A stretch of DNA of 64,000 bases from Mesostigma viride (Eukaryota; Streptophyta; Mesostigmatophyceae; Mesostigmatales; Mesostigmataceae), in contig RPFO01000034.1 in assembly GCA_009746045.1 (NCBI GenBank), positions 3,577,681 through 3,641,680 on the forward strand. Direction: 5' to 3'. Shown piece by piece: positions 33,630 to 42,241 of this stretch; the stretch's first letter is position 1, and every line of letters starts with the position of its first letter. Below the pieces are notes generated by a model. The model searched no databases. It saw nothing but the letters and a program-made list of their open reading frames with translations, and had not been told where the DNA came from. The position numbers were made by a program, and so were the translations under genes.

Positions 33630-34199
33630 TCATGAGCGTCCCAATATAGGGTTGTCATTAAAGTACTCGGCGTTCACATCGTATATATGAACACCTCGAG
33701 GGGCGGACAGACAGATCATCTGAGACATTTCATCCTCCCCGATGGCACCGCGCTCGTTGTAGACAAACACGGCTTTGGACTTGTCTTGTCTGGTATCCAA
33801 CAACCCGAGTGCGCGGAGAAAAGTGGACTGTCTTGCCACGACCAGCGCACCGTGATAAGGGGTCCTGGCTTCCACTGTGCCATCCACGAACGAGCCTTCC
33901 AAATGGACTGCCAACTGCTCCATGATGCGTGCTTCTTCTTGCAATAGGTCCACCGTGGTGCAAGGAGGGAGTTGGAAACCCAGGCTGTTCATGTAGGTCT
34001 TGAACCACTCCGAGGACCGCACGCGTCGAATGAGCGCATCATGCTGAGAACAGTATTCCTCCAGTGTAATGGAGCACTCGTCCTCGGTGGGCGAATCGTC
34101 CGTCGCGAGTGACATTATGGCGGACAGGGATGGCGTGTCATTTCTCGTCTTAACTATGCCCCACACGTATTCAGGGAGGTCGTCCGTGGTGAAAATCAT
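33630..34199 (-). CDS. Gene Y, unknown protein, copy B
   Basis: 189 residues from ATG 34199 (MIFTTDDLPEYVWGIVKTRN); the frame is open upstream but without a better start. The middle has an acidic stretch (DDSPTEDECSITLEEYC), then a helical segment LQEEARIMEQLAVHLEG. No known domain, signal peptide or membrane segment. It is divergent from the methyltransferase gene with about 30 bases between starts, so they are probably expressed together. Confidence 0.65.
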   Translation of the reverse strand: MIFTTDDLPEYVWGIVKTRNDTPSLSAIMSLATDDSPTEDECSITLEEYCSQHDALIRRVRSSEWFKTYMNSLGFQLPPCTTVDLLQEEARIMEQLAVHLEGSFVDGTVEARTPYHGALVVARQSTFLRALGLLDTRQDKSKAVFVYNERGAIGEDEMSQMICLSAPRGVHIYDVNAEYFNDNPILGRS

Positions 34200-34229
34200 T
34201 TTGTTCTGTAGTGCTATTATACGCGAGCG

Positions 34230-35141
34230 ATGGTAGCGACTTGGAGACACATAGACCTGTTCGCCGGGTTGGGAGGGTTCTCCTTGGGATTAAAGAAGGT
34301 CCGAAACGTCCAGACCGTGATGGCCGTTGAGATGAACCCGTCCGCTTGTGATGTGTACAGGGTTCTCAACGAGGTATCACCCGTGTGCGACAAGATAGAG
34401 AACGTGCCCGATGAGATGATCCCACAAGCTGACATCATCACGGCCGGGTTTCCGTGTCAGAGCTTCAGTAACGCGGGGCTGCGGAGGGGGATGAAAGATG
34501 TCCGTACCAAGGGCATTCGCGACATCTTTCGATTCATCCGCATCGCTGACCCCACACACGTCATCCTAGAGAACGTGCCAGCCCTAACAAAGTTTCCCGT
34601 GTTTAAAAGGATATTGCGAGAGTTGCGCAGACACGGGTATTACGTCGATCACGAGATACTGGGAGCCCACACGCACGCAGGGCTGCGTCAGAAGAGGCGG
34701 CGTGTTTTCATCGTGGCAAGCAAGAATCCGTTGTACCTGTTTCCCCCGCCCGAGGTGTCGCGGATGGACCCATTCGACTTCAACAAGACAGCACCGCCGG
34801 AGTATTACCTGGACCCCGGATCCAGATTGTATAGCGTGCTCAGCCACGCGGAACCTGGTCGTTTTTATCAGGCCAATTACAGTTTTGAGGCCAAAGACTC
34901 CGACGTCGCGTTCACCCAGCGCGCCGCCCAAGGCGCGAACAAGAACGCGCGACTGTATATCAGAGACCCCGTGGGGATCAGGACGCTTACTGAGAGAGAG
35001 GCGTTCAAATTGCAAGGTATCCCCACCGCGCGACTGGATAGGTTGATGCGCGAGGTCAGCATCAACAAGATATTGAAGACAGTGGGCAACAGCGTGTCAC
35101 CCAAGGTCGTTGCTGCTGTGGCGGCTTGTTTGTTGGATTGA
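34230..35141 (+). CDS. DNA (cytosine-5-)-methyltransferase, copy B
   Basis: Encodes the same 303-residue protein as 29119-30030, with all C5-methyltransferase motifs present. It lies in the second copy of the duplication. See the copy A entry for motifs. Confidence 0.95.
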   Translation: MVATWRHIDLFAGLGGFSLGLKKVRNVQTVMAVEMNPSACDVYRVLNEVSPVCDKIENVPDEMIPQADIITAGFPCQSFSNAGLRRGMKDVRTKGIRDIFRFIRIADPTHVILENVPALTKFPVFKRILRELRRHGYYVDHEILGAHTHAGLRQKRRRVFIVASKNPLYLFPPPEVSRMDPFDFNKTAPPEYYLDPGSRLYSVLSHAEPGRFYQANYSFEAKDSDVAFTQRAAQGANKNARLYIRDPVGIRTLTEREAFKLQGIPTARLDRLMREVSINKILKTVGNSVSPKVVAAVAACLLD

Positions 35142-36157
35142 TGACAAATTATATGTGTGATGATGTATATCGACTCTTATGACAGATGCATCAGCTCAGG
35201 CGATCAACGTCCTCGTCGGGTTGATCAAACAGGCTATGGATAAGCCGGAGCGCACGGACAAGGAGAAGGCGGACAAGGCGCGCCTGCTCAACGACCTGTT
35301 GACACTCCTTCGGTTGCTAAAGGCCCGTCTAGCAACTGGCGGGACGTATGGCGCGGGAGGATACGGAGGCGGAGGGGGGGAGGAACTGTCTATGTCTTAT
35401 TCCCAGCCGGTAGTTCCAAGGATGGGGTCGGGGTGGCTACCTGGAACGGGCAGAATCCCGTCGCTTGGTAGCGGTGGTAGTGGCGCGACTAGCACCATAC
35501 ACCGCGGGCCCAAGCACGATGGGGGCGACGACGACGATGAAGGTGGCGGTGGAGGTGGCGGGACACGAGCACCCGAAGATAGCGCAAGTAGACCACAAAC
35601 GCCAAAAAAAATAAAAACAGAACCAGTCCCCCCAGGACCCCCAGTAGTGACTGAACCCCCACCCCCCCCAGTTAAAGTGCCAGGACCCCCACCGCCGCCA
35701 GGACCCCCACAGCCGCCAGGACCCACACCGCCGCCAGGACCCCCACAGCCGCCAGGACCCCCACCGCCGCCAGGACCCCCACAGCCGCCAGGACCCACAC
35801 CGCCGCCAGGACCCCCACCGCCGCCAGGACCCCCACAGCCGCCAGGACCCACACAGCCGCCAGGACCCACACAGCCGCCAGGACCCACACAGCCGACTGA
35901 CCCACCGAACCAGTGGTATCGAGATGATGACAAAGAAATCCGTGGTCGTATCGCGAGTATTCGATCACGACTAGAAGAGATCCGTAAAAGCGATACTATC
36001 GATTTTAACAATGTGGAAACGTTGTTAACAGAGCTCAACGATGTTGGCAAGGAAAGGGCTCAGCTCGTTTTCAATATTACACTTGCCACACTTTCAGATG
36101 CAATTAAGACAGAACTGAATAATGAACTCGACGAACTGCAACAACTTAATTGGGATC

Positions 36158-36239
36158 AGTTACGTTAAATAGTGCCGGAACCTTTTGCCGCCTGAGGCAA
36201 ATCGGTCCGTAACACTATTTTGCCCGGAATAACCACTTC
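36158..36239. repeat. Left 82-bp terminal inverted repeat of P2 element
   Basis: Starts AGTTACGTTAAATAGTGCC and ends AATAACCACTTC. Its exact complement forms the right end at 38582-38663. Copy A has the same repeat at 31045. Confidence 0.9.
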
Positions 36240-38201
36240 ATGTCCCACGTAGCTCCCACAAAAACCAGCATCTTCATTAAAACAATAAGTGGAAGCATAC
36301 ATGTGACACTAATTGACATGCCCGGAGGCACGCCGTTCAAGGCCCTTCATGAAGTACGTTGCCCTAGAGGCAACCAAGACAAGGGTGGGTGGGTGGGGAG
36401 CAAAGAAAGAGGCCGACAAAACCAGCCAGAGCGGCTTTTAGTCGCAAAACCTCCCTTATCCCTAGCTAACTGACGTCATTAAACCCTTATGTTTAGTGGA
36501 TGCTAGTAAGACGCTAACCGTACAGACCGGGGGTAGAATATCCCGAATCTGCACGGCTAGTATTAAATAATGCGTAGGTTGTTCTTTTCAGGGGCACTGC
36601 ACCTCACGCCCCGTTCCGCCCGGGTATAATCAACCCAAGCGCGGAACGCACATTTTATTTAATTCATTTTTCAACCATGCACTATATTGCATCTACTAAT
36701 CACAAAAGCTCTAGCCAAACAGCTACGAGTAAACACTGCGACCTATAAGCCGCTCATCCAGCGGCCTCTTGTTCCCGCATTCACGTATAGAAGAAACTCC
36801 GTTCAAAGAACCCCGATTCATGTCCCACGTAGCTCCCACAAAAACCAGCATCTTCATTAAAACAATAAGTGGAAGCATACATGTGACACTAATTGACATG
36901 CCCGGAGGCACGCCGTTCAAGGCCCTTCATGAAGTACGTTGCCCAATCACCCCCGCCCTGGCTTTCCCTTGAAGCCGCACTCCACCTTGCTCGTTGTCAC
37001 AAGTGACCGCCCTGCCGCAAAACGGGAGCCCCCCCACATCGGGAGGCGTGTGCCCGGCGGCTGTGGATGCATGGCCAGGCCCAAAAAGGCCCAGCGCATT
37101 TGCACTGCGATTGCGCACGGCCAGCCTATCATGACCCCTCTCGGGGCCCCGAGTCGGTACCGCTATGGCCGTCTCCCCATAGACCCGGGGTGCTTCGAGA
37201 AAAAACGTGGACCTAGCCCAGGCCCCGCCAGCCCGGATGCCCGAGGCCACAGCCCCAGGCACCTGGCTGAACGAGAGTCCGTTCAGCCAAGACCGCATTC
37301 CCCCCCGAGGTTTCTATGCGTGGGGAAAAAATTTCTAGCTTAGACGCTTTTCCCATCGCCGTCCCCAGCCCCAACCACCCCCCCTCGGCGGAAGGCAATT
37401 GCAAAGTTTGCTGGCCAGCAGCAATTTCCGAAGAAAAAGCCGCAGGCCGCGGACCGAGACACGGGTCGCCAGTGCCAGCCATCCGGCTCCAACCCGGGGT
37501 GCAAGCATCCCCAGGTACGGAGCACCAGCTCGCGCACTGGGCCGACCAAGCGACAGTTGAGCACCTGTCACGGCATCCGGCCCACCAAAGACCCCAAGCT
37601 GGGGAAAAGGTGCGGACCGGAGGTAATCTTTTTCTTTTCTTTTAGTTAACCGGGCGAGGAACTACGCCTGGCCGGTTAACAACTGGAAGTCTCACCACTG
37701 GCCAAGTGGCCAGTGCAACCAGTGCTTTTGGGATTTTGCTCCGCAGCACCCATAGCTGCGGCTGCCGCCGCAACGACAACGAGCAAAGAAAGAGGCCGAC
37801 AAAACCAGCCAGAGCGGCTTTTAGTCGCAAAACCTCCCTTATCCCTAGCTAACTGACGTCATTAAACCCTTATGTTTAGTGGATGCTAGTAAGACGCTAA
37901 CCGTACAGACCGGGGGTAGAATATCCCGAATCTGCACGGCTAGTATTAAATAATGCGTAGGTTGTTCTTTTCAGGGGCACTGCACCTCACGCCCCGTTCC
38001 GCCCGGGTATAATCAACCCAAGCGCGGAACGCACATTTTATTTAATTCATTTTTCAACCATGCACTATATTGCATCTACTAATCACAAAAGCTCTAGCCA
38101 AACAGCTACGAGTAAACACTGCGACCTATAAGCCGCTCATCCAGCGGCCTCTTGTTCCCGCATTCACGTATAGAAGAAACTCCGTTCAAAGAACCCCGAT
38201 T

Positions 38202-38326
38202 CCGAGCACCCAAGTTAATTCGGCCGAATTAACTTGGGTGCTCGGAAGTGGTTATTCCGGGCAAAATAGTGTTACGGACCGATTTGCCTCAGGCGGCAAA
38301 AGGTTCCGGCACTATTTAACGTAACT
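38202..38326. repeat. P2 palindrome, left-truncated copy
   Basis: 22 bases of the left arm and the full 103-base right arm of the P2 palindrome, centred at 38223/38224. It faces the complete P2 palindrome across the 131-base segment B. Confidence 0.85.
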
Positions 38327-38457
38327 AAAACCTGGCCTCGTGGAGGGGGACGAAGAGCCCGAGACATCCGCCTAGGCCGCTGAGCACGCACCACTAAATG
38401 CGCCGGAGCTGCCTCAGTGAGGATTCGAACCCCTGACCTCCAAGGTGCACAGGTTTT
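38327..38457 (-). other. Segment B with tRNA 3'-half-like sequence
   Basis: 131 bases between two P2 palindromes, flanked by the inverted octamers AAAACCTG and CAGGTTTT. On the minus strand it reads GGTCAGGGGTTCGAATCCTC then CTGAGGCA, with the T-loop/B-box consensus at 38421-38431. This resembles the segment in the A units of the P1 element. Upstream there is only a possible anticodon-arm piece and no D arm. It is a fragment and not a working tRNA gene. Confidence 0.5.
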
Positions 38458-38663
38458 AGTTACGTTAAATAGTGCCGGAACCTTTTGCCGCCTGAGGCAA
38501 ATCGGTCCGTAACACTATTTTGCCCGGAATAACCACTTCCGAGCACCCAAGTTAATTCGGCCGAATTAACTTGGGTGCTCGGAAGTGGTTATTCCGGGCA
38601 AAATAGTGTTACGGACCGATTTGCCTCAGGCGGCAAAAGGTTCCGGCACTATTTAACGTAACT
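38458..38663. repeat. P2 palindrome, complete, 206 bp
   Basis: A perfect palindrome centred at 38560/38561 (centre TTCGG/CCGAA) with arms of 103 bases, starting AGTTACGTTAAATAGTGCC. Its right arm is the right end of the element. It is a candidate hairpin or cruciform. Confidence 0.95.
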
Positions 38664-39791
38664 GGATCTGTTATTCGAGGTAGAACAGATCAAACACCAG
38701 CTATACGAGGAGGAATATAATGCGCAAAAAACTCTGCATGGGATCAAAGATACCATAAGAGACGTGATTAATTATGTGGCAAAATATAGGGATGCCGCAT
38801 TGTCTACATTTAATGATTTAGATACGCAAATCAGAGAACTAGAAAACGTTTACGAAGAAGGTATTTCTATTGACACAAAAACGGTAAAACCTGTTATGAA
38901 GGAACTAAAGGCGTTTATAGAGTCAGACACGATCAGGGATAGCATCAAGGAACGATCACAGGAGTTGATAAAGGAAGTGTCAGTAGAACACGAAGAATTT
39001 ATCAAATTGGGTGAAGAAATTCGCCTCCAGCTTGTTGATTTAAATTCAAAACGTTCCAGCGCAGGCCCAACCCCCGTAAATCCACCGCACACGCCCCAGC
39101 CCCCGCCCGCGCCCCAGCCCCCGCCCCCGCCCACGCCCGATGACGAAGAGATGATAGACGTGCCTGAGGACGACACCATTCACAAAGAGGTAGAGGATAT
39201 AAAAAAGGATCCGAAACTCAAAAGAATCTTCACAATACGGGCAAGGGAATTTGTGAATACACCACAGAAAAAAGATGCAGATGACGAAATCAAATTAGTA
39301 TTAGACGCGCTTGACGGAGAAATAAACGGACTAATCAAAGGAAGGCACTACAGTAAAAATACAGGGGAATTCGGAATACATATGAAAAAATTCATGGAAG
39401 AGCTCAAATTTAAAGGAATGACAGTACACAGCGCCCACACTACCGCAAATGGTTTATTCAACGGAGTAATCGTTAGAACCCCTGATAATAGTTTCAAGTG
39501 GGAGGCATTTCCTTATACTGCTGGAGTGGGCGGGCGTCGGGGAACACGCGAAGTAAGAGTACCCGACCGCGCAACAGCAGGACTAGGAACCGGCACCGGT
39601 GGCGGATCTGCTATCCGGGCTGCAGCTTCAGCTGCTGTTAGTCAAGCAAAGGTGTCGATGTTTCCCACGCTCCCAAACTTCCCTTACGCCACTCATCAAC
39701 CCTTAAACATCTACTCCTACCTCTTAGACTGAGCCACCGCGATGGAAAACGGAAAAAGGGGATGAAAAGGTCTTTTATTCATCATTTAACA

Positions 39792-40237
39792 TCACGCCCA
39801 TGGATTGCTGTACAGTATCTGCAGCGCGCGGGCCACGGGGGGCGACATGCTCATAGAGTGCAAGGTGTGCATCACGCGGTCACGGTACATCGCGCCCGTC
39901 TCCCCATTCCACGTGTCTCGGATAGAGTGCATGACCGCGTACACCGCCGGGGGGAGCTGGTGACTCATCCCATCCACAAGGCACCGCACGGCTTGCTGAA
40001 AAGGATCCATCGTCTCTACGGTGATGGCATGCGTGTAAACGCCAGCTGGCAGTGAGGGGGGATGGGTCTTGTGCAGTGATGTCTTGCTGGATGATGGAGT
40101 GGGCGGCTGATTTTCCTTGTCGCTGCCTAGCTTGACCTGCTCGAGACTGTTGCGCAAGTACGCGAGCTCTGTCTCCAACTTTGCGCACTTGTCTTCCTTG
40201 ATGGCCAGGTCTGCGCGCAGGACATCAAGTTTCGTTT
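39792..40237 (-). pseudogene. Coiled-coil hypothetical protein, 5' end missing
   Basis: The frame is open from a stop at about 40240 to TGA at 39792 but contains no ATG before the coiled-coil region, so the N-terminus is missing or displaced. It begins with a heptad-like helix (LAIKEDKCAKLETELAYLRNSLEQVK), then a Ser/Pro/Thr-rich linker, then a globular segment with FQQAVRCLVDGMSHQL. The sequence upstream is a tandem repeat region, which may have replaced the 5' end. No family is recognised. Its 3' end has TTTATTCATC on the plus strand. Confidence 0.45.
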
Positions 40238-40891
40238 AAGTGGCCAGCCGGAGCGGCTGCTTAGGTTTTAGCGGGCAAGTGTTCGAAGCGCGTCATTGGT
40301 GAATTACTTGGGAACTTGGGTTTCCCCGCGAAACTCCAACCGCACGTTCAGATTTCCAAATCTCAAGTAAAGTTCGGCGCAACTTTCTGAACGGGGGCAG
40401 TTGACGAGCAGCATTCCTCCGGACGAATGAATTGCGTTCCATACTTGCGCAAAATTTTGAAAGGTAGCTTGCGTGCAGCCCTACTAAAATTTGCGCGGAC
40501 GTTCAGATTTCCAAATCTCAAGTAAATTTCGGCGGAACTTTCTGAACGGGGGTAGTTGGCGGGCAGCGTTCCTCCAGACGAATGAAATGCGTTCCATACT
40601 AGCGCAAAATTTTGAAAGGTAGCTTGCGTGCAGCCCTACTAAAATTTGCGCGAAGTGTGGGACTGAAAATTCGTAACGGAAACTTTTTGGTAGTTGCCGT
40701 CACTTCCTCTTGTGCAAACGTGTGGGAGTGAAAATTCGTAACGGAAACGTTTTGGTAGTTGCCGTCACTTCATTTTGCGCGAGTGTTGGGCTGAAAATTC
40801 GTAACGGAAACGTTTTGGTAGTTGGCGTCACTTCCTTTGGTTCGACTGAAAATTCGCTGAAATTCGCTGAATTCGTACCGTAGCCTAATTT
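40238..40891. repeat. Tandem repeat region (155-bp and about 70-bp units)
   Basis: Two successive 155-bp units begin at 40344 and 40499 (both ACGTTCAGATTTCCAAATCT). They are followed by three units of about 70 bases, each with GACTGAAAATTCGTAACGGAAA or close variants and GTCACTTC. No gene is seen. It lies just after the stop of the gene at 40892 on the minus strand. Confidence 0.85.
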
Positions 40892-42037
40892 TTAGTACCT
40901 CGAAGTGACGGGGCACCTAAAAATTTGCCCACAAGTACACTTGGCAGCGCGCTCACTGGGAAAAATTGTACAGCCGCTCCGGCGGGCCACTTGAACGAAT
41001 TGTAATGTCCTGTTCTCCGTGTTGCTGTCCACCTTGGGTATCTCTGACGCTCTCACTCGCTCCACGTCTTGCACCCATGCAGGCGCGGACTTCAATGGCA
41101 GCGGAATCTGCGCCAGTTTCTCCAGCATCCACTTTGCCTCGGGGTACAGCACCTCCGCCCGGTCCATCTTCTTGGCCAGGTCGTAAAACTCGCGCTTTGC
41201 CTCACCATCGGCATCGTCAAATCGCCGGAGGACGCGGGAGTAGTCGGCCAACACGTCCTCGCACCACGCGACGGTGAAATAGAGTTGCGCTTCCCAACGC
41301 CCCGCCTCTCTTTTCAACAGGTTGGTGCTTTTCCCAAAGCTGGACTTGTGCTTATTGGACACGCTGATTTCTGACTTGTGAACGAACGTGTCTGCACCAG
41401 TGATTTTTAACAGGTAATTGCACATGGCCACACGCTTATCAACACTGTCGGGGTGGCAAGGGATCTCCAGGACAAATGGCTTGATAAGTTGCAATGTGAT
41501 GTGCACCCCTCCATCCTTTTTGGGCAGGTTGTAAGCCACCCCTCCGCCAGATGTGATGGACTCTAAGGAGGCGTCATCCACTCCCTTGAAGTGGATTGAT
41601 TCCGTTATGTAAATTCCAATATCCTTGGTCCGGAACACTACCACTTTGTTCTCGAGACTTGTGGTGCGAATGTATGGCCTTATGGGTCCCAGTGGATTTT
41701 CAAAGCACTTGTCCAGGTCCATGTCCACATCTGAGGATTCAGGAAGACTGACAGCCCCTTTGATGTAGGAGGAGGCATATTTCTCGTGTTCCTTGGTGGC
41801 CCTGGCTGCCATGGCAGTCAATTTTTCTCGCGATGTAATTTCTTTTCCCAACGTGCCGACATCGTCGTCCAGCACCATGGACGCGTGGGAAAAAACATGC
41901 GCGAACGCTGTGCCCTCTGTAATGCACACTACACGCCTCCGTGGCGGGATAAACGTTGGAATTGAAGATGTGGCCGTGGAAAGACGAAAAAGCTGACACG
42001 GCGCCGTACGGACAAGATCTGTACTCCTCGTCAGCAT
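40892..42037 (-). CDS. Hypothetical protein
   Basis: 381 residues from ATG 42037 to the stop at 40892. A later Met, 54 residues in, could be the start if the first part is untranslated. Mixed alpha/beta sequence with charged helices (TREKLTAMAARATKEHEKYASSY) and a long middle with VVVFRTKDIGIYITESIHFKG and GGVHITLQLIKPFVLEIP. No named motif, signal or membrane helix. The upstream region has the GGCGCGGCGCC repeat seen upstream of the 24909-25562 gene in the opposite orientation. Confidence 0.65.
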   Translation of the reverse strand: MLTRSTDLVRTAPCQLFRLSTATSSIPTFIPPRRRVVCITEGTAFAHVFSHASMVLDDDVGTLGKEITSREKLTAMAARATKEHEKYASSYIKGAVSLPESSDVDMDLDKCFENPLGPIRPYIRTTSLENKVVVFRTKDIGIYITESIHFKGVDDASLESITSGGGVAYNLPKKDGGVHITLQLIKPFVLEIPCHPDSVDKRVAMCNYLLKITGADTFVHKSEISVSNKHKSSFGKSTNLLKREAGRWEAQLYFTVAWCEDVLADYSRVLRRFDDADGEAKREFYDLAKKMDRAEVLYPEAKWMLEKLAQIPLPLKSAPAWVQDVERVRASEIPKVDSNTENRTLQFVQVARRSGCTIFPSERAAKCTCGQIFRCPVTSRY

Positions 42038-42241
42038 CTGATATGGGACCGGTCCGTCCGGCGCGGCGCCAGAAAGATCTGTCTAAGTAGCTGGATCTGG
42101 ATCTTAAAATCGTACGGATCGCCACGTCAGCCACGTCATCACAGATGCACGGGTACATTCGTTTGAATTCGGGACGTTTGTGGGCGACTCGGCCAAATAA
42201 TACAGTGCGCGGACGTTGCCGCTAAGTATGGCTACGTAACC

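Larger units (their letters stand above)
32353..37341. repeat. Long direct duplication, copy B
   Basis: Second copy of 27240-32228. It begins inside the right-hand P1 palindrome and ends where it passes into unique sequence of the complete second insertion. Differences from copy A are mostly single-base indels in C runs, and the frames are intact here. Confidence 0.95.
36158..38663. mobile_element. Second palindromic insertion element (P2 type), 2,506 bp
   Basis: Flanked by GGATC (36153-36157 and 38664-38668), a 5-bp target duplication. It begins AGTTACGTTAAATAGTGCC and ends with the complement; the first 82 bases are repeated inverted at 38582-38663. The interior has direct repeats (a 125-bp segment at 36239 and 36819, and a segment of about 420 bp at 36399 and 37780). 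Towards the right end, inverted P2 palindromes surround a short segment B that holds a tRNA-like fragment. Both P1 and P2 elements start AGTTA, make 5-bp duplications and carry palindromes plus tRNA T-arm sequence. I infer that they belong to one family. No transposase is seen. Confidence 0.75.
35179..39732 (+). pseudogene. Gene W, proline-rich protein split by an insertion
   Basis: The N-terminal part (35179-36157) starts at ATG 35179. The C-terminal part runs from 38664 to the stop at 39732. The 2,506-bp element between them is flanked by GGATC on both sides. Taking out the element and one GGATC leaves one frame of about 680 codons. The order is a Lys-rich helical start, a Gly-rich stretch, an acidic patch (DGGDDDDEGGG), a PGPPPPPGPPQPPGP tract of more than 70 residues, and a long coiled-coil-like helical region. 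A second Pro-rich stretch follows, then a C-terminal domain ending in PLNIYSYLLD. No family is recognised. The length and Pro-rich spacers suggest a structural or scaffold protein. Confidence 0.75.

Noticed and set aside
29119..35141. Two different methyltransferase genes
   Set aside because: The two coding sequences encode the same protein and lie in the duplication around the N gap, so they may be a single locus.
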